Source of the DNA: Silanimonas lenta DSM 16282
GTDB lineage: Bacteria > Pseudomonadota > Gammaproteobacteria > Xanthomonadales > Xanthomonadaceae
Reading direction: 5' to 3'
DNA: 64,000 nucleotides
Assembly (NCBI RefSeq): GCF_000429065.1
Contig: NZ_AUBD01000009.1
Span: forward strand, 1 to 64,000
Shown: in pieces, positions 25,066 to 35,090 of the stretch
How positions within the stretch are numbered: the stretch's first letter is position 1
How the letters are laid out: the number at the start of each line of letters is the position of its first letter
Notes under the pieces: generated by a model
Told to the model about the DNA's origin: nothing
Seen by the model: only the letters and a program-made list of their open reading frames with translations
The model's database searches: none
Position numbers and translations under genes: made by a program

Positions 25066-26349
25066 ATGAGCACGACCCAGCTGTTCCTCCTGCCCGACCT
25101 CGGCGAAGGCCTGCCGGATGCCGAGATCGTGGAGTGGCACGTGGCCATCGGCCAGAAGGTGCGTCTCGACGAGCCGCTGGTCTCGATGGAAACCGCCAAG
25201 GCCGTGGTGGAGGTGCCTGCGCCCTGCTCCGGCACGCTCCTGCGGGTGGCCGGCAAGCCCGGCGACGTGATCGCCACCGGGGCCTGGCTGGCCGAGTTCG
25301 AGATCGACCCCAGCCTGCCGCAGCGCGCCACCGGCCACGACACCGGGCATGGGCATGGCGGTGGGCACGCGCCGGCGCCGGCCGCGCCCACGCCCTCGCC
25401 CACGCCGCCACGCGAGGATGCCGGCACCGTGGTGGGCGCCATGCAGGCCTCGGGCGAAGTGCGCCGTGAGGCCGCGGTGGCCATCGGCGGCGTGAAGGCG
25501 GTGCCGGCGGTGCGGGCGCTGGCGAAGAAGCTGGGCATCGACCTCGCGCGCGTGGCCCCGAGCGGGGCCGATGGCGTGGTGACCCTGGCCGACGTGAAGC
25601 GCGCCGCCGAACGTGGTGAAGCCCCGGCGCCGGCCACGGCGCGGGCCATGCCCCAAGCCTCCGCCACCGCCTCGGCACCGGATCGTGCCGGGCAGCCTGC
25701 CGAGGCGGGCTTCGACACCGATGCCCCGATCCGCGGCGTGCGCCGCAACATGGTGCGCAGCATGGCCGCAGCCCATGCCGAGGTGGTGCCCACCACCCTG
25801 ATGGACGATGCCGACCTGCATGCCTGGGCCCCGGGCGAGGACATCACCGTGCGGCTCGTCCGCGCCCTCGTGGTGGCGAGCGCCGCCGAGCCGGCGATGA
25901 ATGCCTGGCTCAATGCGAGGGAAGGCACGCTCCGGCGCCATTCGCGGGTGGACGTGGGCATCGCCATCGACCATCCGGACGGCCTCTTCGTCGCCACCCT
26001 GCGCGGGGCGGAGCGCATGGACGCGGCGGCGATGCGCGCCGGCATCAGCCGCCTGCGCGATGGCCTCAAGGACCGCTCGCTGCCGCCCGAGACCCTCTCC
26101 GGCTACACCATCATGCTGAGCAATTTCGGCAAGTTCGCCGGCAAGTACGCCACCCCCGTCGTGGTGCCGCCCTGCGTCTGCATCGTCGCCGCCGGCCGGC
26201 TCTACCACGGCGTGGTGCCGGTGCTGGGCGGCATCGAGACGCATCGCCTGCTGCCGCTCTCGCTCACCTTCGACCACCGCGCCGCCACCGGCGGCGAGGC
26301 CGCGCGTTTCCTCAAGGCGATGATCGACGACCTGCAGCGGGCGCGGTGA
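25066..26349 (+). CDS. 2-oxoacid dehydrogenase E2 (dihydrolipoamide acyltransferase)
   Basis: A 427-residue E2 with one lipoyl domain (lipoylated Lys45 in METAKAVVEV), a His-rich linker near residues 88-101 (TGHDTGHGHGGGH), a peripheral-subunit-binding domain at about 143-180, and a catalytic domain from about 215. The usual catalytic pattern HRxxDG near the C-terminus reads HRAATGG, so the Asp is Thr408 while His404 is kept. This may be a natural subfamily variant or indicate altered catalysis. It is the last of the E1alpha-E1beta-E2 operon, 16 bp after E1 beta. Confidence 0.9.
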   Translation: MSTTQLFLLPDLGEGLPDAEIVEWHVAIGQKVRLDEPLVSMETAKAVVEVPAPCSGTLLRVAGKPGDVIATGAWLAEFEIDPSLPQRATGHDTGHGHGGGHAPAPAAPTPSPTPPREDAGTVVGAMQASGEVRREAAVAIGGVKAVPAVRALAKKLGIDLARVAPSGADGVVTLADVKRAAERGEAPAPATARAMPQASATASAPDRAGQPAEAGFDTDAPIRGVRRNMVRSMAAAHAEVVPTTLMDDADLHAWAPGEDITVRLVRALVVASAAEPAMNAWLNAREGTLRRHSRVDVGIAIDHPDGLFVATLRGAERMDAAAMRAGISRLRDGLKDRSLPPETLSGYTIMLSNFGKFAGKYATPVVVPPCVCIVAAGRLYHGVVPVLGGIETHRLLPLSLTFDHRAATGGEAARFLKAMIDDLQRAR

Positions 26350-26540
26350 GGGGGCTCATGCGTCGCACGGCATACATCTGGCTGCTTGCAGCGCTCTACA
26401 TGGCAGCGACTGCGCACTCCAGCGAGGGCATCGACTACTGGCGACTGGCGACCGCGCTTGTGTTGTTGATCGCCGGCGCGCTGACCCTGAAGAGTTTCAA
26501 GCGGCACGCGCCCAGAACCGAAGACCCTTCCGATCGTTGA
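26346..26540 (+). CDS. Small hypothetical membrane protein
   Basis: A reading frame of up to 64 residues with two hydrophobic segments (AYIWLLAALYMAATA and LATALVLLIAGALTL) and a basic tail. A GTG start at 26346 would overlap the E2 stop (GTGA); an ATG at 26358 gives 60 residues. I do not recognise it. Support is its position, membrane-protein character and lower GC than its neighbours. It converges on the next gene. Confidence 0.5.
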   Translation: MRGLMRRTAYIWLLAALYMAATAHSSEGIDYWRLATALVLLIAGALTLKSFKRHAPRTEDPSDR

Positions 26541-26571
26541 GGCCGACAAGGCCGGGAATCGCGAAGCGCAC

Positions 26572-26853
26572 CTAGGCTGTTCGCCGCCGCCAGGCCCAGG
26601 CCAGTCCCAGGCCCAGCAGGAAGCACTTGTAGGCGATCAGCGACGCGACGATCTCGCGGATGATCGGGTGGTGGCCGGCGGGCTCGACCTGCAGGCCGGC
26701 CCACATGCCGAGCACGGACAGGGCGATGGCGCCCGCCAGCGCGGCGATGTCGAAACCGCGGGCGGCGGCGAACGGGGCCGGGGCGCTGCGCCAGTAGATC
26801 CAGCCGAGCACGGCGAACCACGGCCCCAGGAGGAGGACGGCGAGGATGCTCAT
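26572..26853 (-). CDS. Hypothetical small inner-membrane protein
   Basis: A 93-residue protein with three hydrophobic segments (SILAVLLLGPWFAVLGWIYW; LAGAIALSVLGMWAG; ASLIAYKCFLLGLGLAWAW). Family not recognised. The ATG at 26853 begins directly with a transmembrane segment, and the gene lies 25 bp downstream of trpS in the same direction, so it is probably co-transcribed with it. Confidence 0.65.
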   Translation of the reverse strand: MSILAVLLLGPWFAVLGWIYWRSAPAPFAAARGFDIAALAGAIALSVLGMWAGLQVEPAGHHPIIREIVASLIAYKCFLLGLGLAWAWRRRTA

Positions 26854-26878
26854 CGCGGCAGTCTGCCCGGGCCGGCGT

Positions 26879-28207
26879 TCAGGCCGCGTCCCCGGCGAAG
26901 GCGGCGAGCGATTCCAGCACCTCGGCAAGCTCGATGCCGTCCTCCAGCCGCCCCACGAGGACGCCCGCGAGGTGCAGGCCCTTCCCCGCTTCGTGCACCA
27001 GCGCGGCGCCCTCGGCCTTCAGCCGCGCGACCAGGGCGCCCGCCTCCTTCGGCGAGGCATGGCCCTCGCTCTGCACCAGCACCCGGCCATCGGCATGCAC
27101 CAGCTTGAAGTAGAAGCGGCCGTCGCTCTCGCGGTACTGCTTGAAGCTCGGCTGCGCGGCCTTCGCGGCCTTGGGCTTCGGGGCATCGACCATCGCGGCG
27201 GTGAGCGGGCGCAGGCCCACGGCGGCGCGCAGCTCGCGCAGCAGCGGGGTGGCGATGGCGCGGGCCTTCGCGGCACCCGCCTGCAGCGTGGCTTCGATGT
27301 CGGCCGGACGCGCCATCAGCGCTTGGTACTTCTCGCGCATCGGCGCGAGGTGGCCGTCGAGCAGCTCGAACAGCGCCTGCTTGGCCTCGCCCCAGGAAAG
27401 CCCACCGCGCAGGGCAGCGTGCATCCCGGCTGCCTGCGCCTCGCTGGCGAAGGCGCGGTACAGCGTGAACAGGTGGCTGGCATCGGGGTCTTTCGGCTCG
27501 CCCGGCGCGCGCGAGTCGGTGACGATCGAGGCGATCAGCTTCTTCAGCTGCGCGGGTGGCGCGAACAGCGGAATGGTGTTGTCGTAGCTCTTGCTCATCT
27601 TCCGGCCATCGAGGCCGGGCAGCGTGGCCACCTGCTCCTCGATCACCGCCTCCGGCAGCACCAGGTGCTCGCCGTAGAGGTGGTTGAAGCGCTGGCCGAA
27701 ATCCCGCGCCATCTCGATGTGCTGGATCTGGTCGCGGCCCACCGGCACCTTCTGCGCCCTGAAGGCGAGGATGTCGGCGGCCATCAGCACCGGATAGAGG
27801 TAGAGCCCCACGCTCACCCCGGCATCCGGGTCTTCGCCGGCGGCCACATTGGCATCCACCGCCGCCTTGTAGGCATGGGCGCGGTTGAGCAGGCCCTTGC
27901 CGGCCACGCAGGCCAGGAACCAGGCGAGTTCCGGGATCTCCGGGATGTCCGACTGGCGGTAGAACCACACCCGGTCGGGATCGAGGCCGCAGGCCAGCCA
28001 GGTGGCGGCGATCTCCAGCGTCGAGCGCTGCACGCGCGCCGGATCCTGCGCCTTGATCAGGGCGTGGTAGTCGGCGAGGAAATAGAAGCTCTCGGTGCCG
28101 GGCTGGCGGCTGGCGGCGATGGCCGGGCGGATGGCGCCGGCGTAGTTGCCGAGGTGCGGGGTGCCGGAGGTGGTGATGCCGGTGAGGATGCGGACGGGAG
28201 CGGTCAT
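26879..28207 (-). CDS. trpS: Tryptophanyl-tRNA synthetase with C-terminal YegP-like (DUF1508) extension
   Basis: A 442-residue class I synthetase charging tRNA-Trp. The HIGH-type motif is TGITTSGTPHLGNY near residue 10, and the KMSKS loop is GRKMSKSYDN near residue 195. The usual bacterial enzyme ends near residue 335; here about 100 more residues follow. Residues about 354-400 (FKQYRESDGRFYFKLVHADG, then SEGHASPKEAG) match a YegP/DUF1508 repeat, with an additional helical tail. I have seen such long TrpRS forms in Xanthomonadaceae; the role of the tail is unknown. The ATG at 28207 starts at the catalytic domain. Confidence 0.93.
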   Translation of the reverse strand: MTAPVRILTGITTSGTPHLGNYAGAIRPAIAASRQPGTESFYFLADYHALIKAQDPARVQRSTLEIAATWLACGLDPDRVWFYRQSDIPEIPELAWFLACVAGKGLLNRAHAYKAAVDANVAAGEDPDAGVSVGLYLYPVLMAADILAFRAQKVPVGRDQIQHIEMARDFGQRFNHLYGEHLVLPEAVIEEQVATLPGLDGRKMSKSYDNTIPLFAPPAQLKKLIASIVTDSRAPGEPKDPDASHLFTLYRAFASEAQAAGMHAALRGGLSWGEAKQALFELLDGHLAPMREKYQALMARPADIEATLQAGAAKARAIATPLLRELRAAVGLRPLTAAMVDAPKPKAAKAAQPSFKQYRESDGRFYFKLVHADGRVLVQSEGHASPKEAGALVARLKAEGAALVHEAGKGLHLAGVLVGRLEDGIELAEVLESLAAFAGDAA

Positions 28208-28290
28208 GCGGAACGGTCGGGAGCGGGGAAACCGCGTCTGGCGCGGCCCGCGAGTGTAACCCCGGCCGCCCTGCGCCCCCATGCAGCACC

Positions 28291-28333
28291 CGTGGCACGG
28301 GGGCCGGGCCGCCCCCGGCGTCCCCGTGCCACG
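28291..28333. repeat. Long GC-rich inverted repeat between entericidin gene and trpS
   Basis: Two perfect 12-bp arms (CGTGGCACGGGG at 28291-28302 and its complement at 28322-28333) around a 19-nt GC-rich loop. It follows the entericidin stop on the minus strand and precedes trpS, so it may stop the entericidin transcript. There is no T tract. Confidence 0.4.
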
Positions 28334-28346
28334 CGAGGGGGCAGGA

Positions 28347-28487
28347 TCAGCGCTTCGCTTCCTCGGCCTTCTCGGTCATCTTCTCGCCGACCTTCTTCAC
28401 GTCCTTGCCGAAGCCGGAGACGGTGTTGCAGGCGGTGAGGCTCATCAGCACGAGGGTGGCCAGGGCGAGCAGGCGGAACGGTTTCAT
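28347..28487 (-). CDS. Entericidin A/B family lipoprotein
   Basis: A 46-residue protein with a signal peptide and lipobox (LVLMSLTAC, acylated Cys24), followed by the entericidin tail NTVSGFGKDVKKVGEKM. A clear GGGAGA site precedes the ATG at 28487. Entericidins are small cell-envelope lipoproteins, described in E. coli as a toxin/antidote pair in stationary phase. Only one is present here, so a pair is not evident, and the actual role is uncertain. Confidence 0.88.
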   Translation of the reverse strand: MKPFRLLALATLVLMSLTACNTVSGFGKDVKKVGEKMTEKAEEAKR

Positions 28488-28561
28488 GGCGGTCTCCCTT
28501 GGGATGGGTGGGCGGAGTCTAGCGCCGCTGCCGTGGAGGCGGCAGCAGGGGACGCCCGCAT

Positions 28562-29482
28562 TCAGTCGCGCATCAGGGTGGACTTGCCGAACAGGCTCTC
28601 CACCAGGTCCACGGCGAGGCGGGCGGTCTTGTTCTGCTTGTCGAAGGCGGGGTTGAGCTCGACGATGTCGAGCGAGCCCATGCGCCCGGTGTCGGCGATC
28701 ATCTCCATCACCAGCTGCGCCTCGCGGTAGTTCGGGCCGCCGGGCACCGTGGTGCCGACGCCGGGGGCGATGCCAGGATCGAGGAAATCGACGTCGAAGC
28801 TCACGTGCACGTGGGTCTCGGCATCGATGCCGGCCAGCGCCTCGTCCATCGCCCGCTTCATGCCCACCTCGTCGATGTAGCGCATGTCGTAGATGTCGAG
28901 GCCATATTCCTTCACCAGCCGCTTCTCGCCCTCGTCCACCGAGCGGATGCCGATCTGCCGCACCATGTCGGGGCGGATGGCAGGGCAGCTGCCGCCGAGG
29001 TGGGTGAGTTCCTTCGGCCCGAGGCCGCAGAGCATGGCCACCGGCATGCCGTGCACGTTGCCGGAGGGCGTGACCTCGGAGGTGTTGAAATCGGCGTGGG
29101 CGTCCAGCCAGAGCACGCGCAGCTTCTTGCCCCTGCGGCGACACCAGCGGGCCACGGCGGTGATGCTGCCAAGGCCGAGGCAATGGTCGCCGCCGAGCAG
29201 GATGGGCAGGTGCCCGGCCTCCAGCTCGGCCTCCACGGCCTGCATCACCGCGCTGTTCCACTCCACCACCTGGGGCAGGTGGCGGTAGCCCGCCTCTGGC
29301 GGCTGCCAGGGGTTCATCGGGCCCGTGAGGTTGCCGCGGTCCAGCACCTCCACGCCGCGGGCCCGCAGGGCCTCGGCGATCCTGGCCACGCGCAGGGCCT
29401 CGGGGCCCATCGAGGCGCCGCGGTGGCCGGCGCCGATGTCGGTGGGGGCGCCGATCAGCGCCACGGTCGGGAATCGGCTCAT
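28562..29482 (-). CDS. rocF: Arginase
   Basis: A 306-residue ureohydrolase. The binuclear Mn ligands lie in LGGDHCLGLG, WLDAHADFN and SFDVDFLDPGIAPGVGT, all intact, and length is normal for arginase. It hydrolyses arginine to ornithine and urea. The ATG at 29482 follows GGAGTG and matches the family start (TVALIGAPTDIGAGHRG). It lies 57 bp downstream of tRNA-Thr on the same strand and before the entericidin gene. No urease or ornithine aminotransferase is nearby. Confidence 0.94.
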   Translation of the reverse strand: MSRFPTVALIGAPTDIGAGHRGASMGPEALRVARIAEALRARGVEVLDRGNLTGPMNPWQPPEAGYRHLPQVVEWNSAVMQAVEAELEAGHLPILLGGDHCLGLGSITAVARWCRRRGKKLRVLWLDAHADFNTSEVTPSGNVHGMPVAMLCGLGPKELTHLGGSCPAIRPDMVRQIGIRSVDEGEKRLVKEYGLDIYDMRYIDEVGMKRAMDEALAGIDAETHVHVSFDVDFLDPGIAPGVGTTVPGGPNYREAQLVMEMIADTGRMGSLDIVELNPAFDKQNKTARLAVDLVESLFGKSTLMRD

Positions 29483-29539
29483 GCTCACTCCAAACCAAAA
29501 CGCGTCGTCGTTGGGCCGGACGGCGCTCACGGCAGGACG

Positions 29540-29615
29540 TGGTGCCGACAGTCCGGATCGAACGGACGACCTACCGCTTACAAGGCGGTTGCTCTACCTG
29601 CTGAGCTATGCCGGC
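29540..29615 (-). tRNA. tRNA-Thr (anticodon TGT)
   Basis: The minus strand folds into a complete 76-nt cloverleaf: acceptor stem GCCGGCA/TGTCGGC, D arm with AGCTCAGCAGGTAGAGCA, anticodon arm ACCGC-CTTGTAA-GCGGT, and a TpsiC arm containing GTTCGATCC. The CCA end is encoded. The anticodon TGT reads ACA threonine codons. Confidence 0.97.
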
Positions 29616-29667
29616 GCAGGGGCGGCAGTGTAACCCGGCGCCATGGCGGCCCCGAAGCGCCGCGGCT

Positions 29668-30321
29668 TCAGAAGCAGGGAATGGGGCGGGCCTGCCAGGC
29701 GCCGCTGCCCAGCGGCCGGCGCCAGTCGAAGTCCGGGGCCACCGCGATCTCCAGCCACCACTGCGGACGCTCCTCGCTGGCCGCCTCCATCACGGCCTCG
29801 ATACCGAGCGCCCGCACTTCGGCGAGCCGTGCCTCGGCATTGCGCTGCTCGCGGAACAGGCCCAGCGACACCGTGTTCTCGCCGGGGCCGGCAGTGACCA
29901 CGTAGTAATCGCGCACCCCCTGGGCGGCGAGCGAGCGGGCGGTGGCCAGGGCCTCGCCGCGGCTGGGCGCGGCGGGGATGAACACCCGCCAGCCACGCGT
30001 GCTCTGCACCTGCGCCTCGCGGTACTGCAGCTTGCCCACGCTGCCGCCCAGCGCATCCACGGCGCGGCGCAGGGCCGAGGGGGTGTCGAAGGGCCCCACC
30101 GAGAGGCAGACCGGGGTGGCCTCCATGCGGGTCGGGGCCACCGCCAGCTCGGCATCGGCCGGCAGGTCGGCCAGCTCCGCCTCGGCGAGCAGGGTAAGGC
30201 CGGGGATGCCGGGCTCGGTGGCCGGCGGCGGCACGGCGCGCGCCGGCGGATGCAGGCCCCACCACAGCGCGGCGGCGAGGTTCAGGCAGAAGAGGATCAG
30301 CAGGGCGCCGCGGGCGAGCAT
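29668..30321 (-). CDS. SPOR-domain membrane protein
   Basis: A 217-residue protein with one N-terminal transmembrane segment (ALLILFCLNLAAALWWG), a Pro/Ala-rich linker, and a SPOR domain at about residues 70-155 (CLSVGPFDTPSALRRAV, WRVFIPAAPSRGEALA). SPOR domains bind denuded septal peptidoglycan, so a role at the cell wall or division site is likely. The C-terminal 60 residues are less conserved. It is followed downstream by tRNA-Thr on the same strand. Confidence 0.75.
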   Translation of the reverse strand: MLARGALLILFCLNLAAALWWGLHPPARAVPPPATEPGIPGLTLLAEAELADLPADAELAVAPTRMEATPVCLSVGPFDTPSALRRAVDALGGSVGKLQYREAQVQSTRGWRVFIPAAPSRGEALATARSLAAQGVRDYYVVTAGPGENTVSLGLFREQRNAEARLAEVRALGIEAVMEAASEERPQWWLEIAVAPDFDWRRPLGSGAWQARPIPCF

Positions 30322-30353
30322 CCCGCCAGTCTAGTCGATGCCTGCGCCGGCGC

Positions 30354-31667
30354 TCACAGCCCGAGGGCGAACAGGCCCAGGCAGAGCAGCAGGCCGAGGC
30401 CCGGCACGATCACCGTGAGCGCGCCCACCGGCAGGTAGGCGGCCCGGTGGGTCTCGCCGCAGATGGCGCGGATGGTGGTGACGACGTAGCCGTTGTGCGG
30501 CATGGAATCGAGCACGCCGGAGCTGATCGCCACGGCACGGTGCAGCTGCTCGGGATTCACGCCCTGCGCGAGGAAGGCCGGGGCGAGGATGGGCAGGGCG
30601 ATGGCCTGCCCGCCCGAGGCCGAGCCGGTCATGGCCGCGATCAGGCTGACCGCCAGCGCCGCGGTGGCCACGCCCGAGCCGGGCATGTGGGTCACGGCAT
30701 CCACTGCCACGGCGAAGGCCGGCGAGAGCTTGGCCACCGCGCCGAACCCCACCACGGCGGCCGTATTGCCGATGGCGACGAGAGCGCCGGTGCTGCCCTC
30801 GGCGATGGCCCGACCGGGCTGGCGCAGGGTGCGCAGGCAGAGCAGGCCCACCGCGAGGCAGCCGGCCAGCAGGGCCACGATCAGGGCCGAGACCTGGAAG
30901 CGCTCGTGCAGGGCGAAGGACACGCCGAGCACGGCCAGGGTCGGCAGCAGGGCAGCCCAGAGCGGCGGCAGGTCGCTGCGCAGGCCGGCAGGATCGCCGG
31001 GCCGCGCCTCGAAGCGTTCGCCGCGCGCCTTGGCCCGCCGCAGCATCCAGCCGAGCCAGAGCTGGCCGCCCACCGCCATGGCGAGCGCCACGAGGAGGCT
31101 GGCCTCCCAGGCGGCCCAGGGCGAGGTGCCGAGGTAGGGAATCGGGATCCAGTTCTGGATCTCCGGCGAGCCGGCCGAGGTCATGGTGAAGGTGACCGAA
31201 CCAAAAGCCAGTGCGGCGGGGATGAAGCGGCGCGGCAGGTCGGCGGCGCGGAACAGGGCGAGCGCGGCCGGATAGACCGAGAAGGCGACCACGAACAGGC
31301 TGACACCGCCGTAGGTGAGGATGGCGCAGGCCAGCACCACGGCGAGCGCGGCATGCGAGGGACCGAGGTGGCGCATCACCGCGGCGGCGATGGCATCGGC
31401 CGCGCCGCTGTCCTCCATCAGCTTCCCGAAGATGGAGCCGAGCAGGAACATGAAGAACCAGTTGGTGATGAAGCCGGTGAAGCCCGACATGTAGGCGCCC
31501 ACCAGATTGGGCGCGCCCTCGGCGGCAAGCGGCGGCAGCAGGGCCATGCCGGAGCTCAGCGCCACGATGGCGGCGCACAGCGGCGTGGCCACGAACAGGT
31601 TCCAGCCGCGCATGGTGAGCGCGATCAGCAGGGCGAGGGCGGCGGCGAGGCCAAGGGCGCTCAGCAT
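30354..31667 (-). CDS. GntP-family permease, possibly for 3-hydroxybutyrate
   Basis: A 437-residue inner-membrane protein with about 12 hydrophobic segments and GntP-type signatures (GSASGGQAIALPILAPAF; SSGVLDSMPHNGYVVTTIRA). Family members carry gluconate or related hydroxy-acids with protons, and some are linked to 3-hydroxybutyrate uptake. It is divergent from the TonB receptor of the PHB locus across 154 bp, so a role in importing 3-hydroxybutyrate is a reasonable inference, not proven. The ATG at 31667 has a GGAG site and begins with a transmembrane segment; a longer in-frame extension would overlap the receptor gene and is not real. Confidence 0.85.
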   Translation of the reverse strand: MLSALGLAAALALLIALTMRGWNLFVATPLCAAIVALSSGMALLPPLAAEGAPNLVGAYMSGFTGFITNWFFMFLLGSIFGKLMEDSGAADAIAAAVMRHLGPSHAALAVVLACAILTYGGVSLFVVAFSVYPAALALFRAADLPRRFIPAALAFGSVTFTMTSAGSPEIQNWIPIPYLGTSPWAAWEASLLVALAMAVGGQLWLGWMLRRAKARGERFEARPGDPAGLRSDLPPLWAALLPTLAVLGVSFALHERFQVSALIVALLAGCLAVGLLCLRTLRQPGRAIAEGSTGALVAIGNTAAVVGFGAVAKLSPAFAVAVDAVTHMPGSGVATAALAVSLIAAMTGSASGGQAIALPILAPAFLAQGVNPEQLHRAVAISSGVLDSMPHNGYVVTTIRAICGETHRAAYLPVGALTVIVPGLGLLLCLGLFALGL

Positions 31668-31821
31668 CCTTCGAAGGCTCCGGTGGGGCCGGGGCAGGAT
31701 GCGCGGCCCGGCACCGGGCACGTGATTGGACCAAGGTACAGGTGCCGCGCGCGCGGGCCGCCCCCTAGTCTGCCTGGCACGCGCCTTACGACTGGCGTCC
31801 GCATCCTTTGGGGGAAGACCG

Positions 31822-34065
<2,244 letters not shown>

Positions 34066-34075
34066 GGCCGGCCCC

Positions 34076-35080
34076 ATGCGTTGCCTCGCCCCTGCGCCGC
34101 TCCTGCTGGCGGGCCTGCTCGCCACCGGCTGCGGCGGCGGGGCCGAGCCGCCGCTGCCGGCGCTGCGCATCGACACGCAGCGCGTGGCGGTGGCGGGCCT
34201 GTCCTCCGGGGCCTACATGGCCACCCAGGTGCATGTCGCGCTGAACACCCACATCCACGGGGCCGCGCTGTTCGCCGGCGGCCCCTACGGCTGCGCGAAA
34301 GGCGCGCTGGAAACGGCGCTCGGCCCCTGCATGCTCGCCGAGCCGGCCGGCCCGGACCTCGATGCCCTTGCCCGCGAAGCAGAGGCGAGGGCCCGGGACG
34401 GCCGCATCGATCCTGTCGCGGCCTTCGCCGGCGACCGCGTCTTCCTCTTCCATGGCCGCCTCGACCGCACGGTGAACCCGGCGCTGTCACGGGCCAGCGC
34501 CGCGCTCTACCGCCGGCTCGGCGGCGACTCGATCACGCTCACCCTCATCGACGATCAGCCGGTGGGCCATGCCCTGCCTACGCAGGACACCGGCAGTCCC
34601 TGCGAGGCCTCTGAAAGCCCCTGGCTCGCCCGCTGCGGCATCGACGGCGCGGGACTCGCGATGCAGGCCCTGTTCGGCGAGGCGGAACGCCCGCCCGCGG
34701 CAGCCGGCGGCCGGCTCTCGCGTTTCGATCAGCGGCCGCTTCTGCCCTCCGGGGCGAAGGGCCTCGCGGACACCGGCTACCTCTACGTGCCCACGGCCTG
34801 CGAGGCCGGAGGCTGCGGCCTCGTCGTCGTCTTCCACGGCTGCCAGCAGGACGCCGGATCGGTGGGCGAAGCCTTCGTGCGCGAGGCCGGCTTCAACCGC
34901 TGGGCCGACGCGCTGGGGCTCGTGGTCGTCTATCCTCAGGCGCGATCGAGCTACGTGCCGCTGAATCCGAACGCATGCTGGGACTGGTGGGGCTACGGCG
35001 GCAGCGACTACGACACCCGCGCGGGCGGGCAGGTGGCCTTCGTGGCCGCCCTGATCGACCGCCTCGCCGCTGCCGACTGA
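34076..35080 (+). CDS. Lipoprotein poly(3-hydroxybutyrate) depolymerase, type 2 catalytic domain
   Basis: A 334-residue alpha/beta hydrolase of the extracellular type 2 short-chain PHA depolymerase family. It has a lipobox LATGC (Cys19), so it is probably anchored to the outer membrane. The lipase box GLSSGAYMA places the nucleophile Ser44 near the N-terminus, and conserved blocks include HIHGAALFAGGPYGCA, FLFHGRLDRTVNP, VGHALPT (candidate His) and VVFHGCQQD. It breaks PHB into oligomers. It starts 10 bp after the TonB receptor and ends 10 bp before the sensor kinase gene, in one operon. Confidence 0.88.
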   Translation: MRCLAPAPLLLAGLLATGCGGGAEPPLPALRIDTQRVAVAGLSSGAYMATQVHVALNTHIHGAALFAGGPYGCAKGALETALGPCMLAEPAGPDLDALAREAEARARDGRIDPVAAFAGDRVFLFHGRLDRTVNPALSRASAALYRRLGGDSITLTLIDDQPVGHALPTQDTGSPCEASESPWLARCGIDGAGLAMQALFGEAERPPAAAGGRLSRFDQRPLLPSGAKGLADTGYLYVPTACEAGGCGLVVVFHGCQQDAGSVGEAFVREAGFNRWADALGLVVVYPQARSSYVPLNPNACWDWWGYGGSDYDTRAGGQVAFVAALIDRLAAAD

Positions 35081-35090
35081 AGGCCGTGCC

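Noticed and set aside
31775-31789. Sigma-54-like site before the TonB receptor (TGGCACG-N4-TTAC)
   Set aside because: The -24 part is perfect, but the nearly invariant GC of the -12 element reads AC, so a functional sigma-54 promoter is unlikely.
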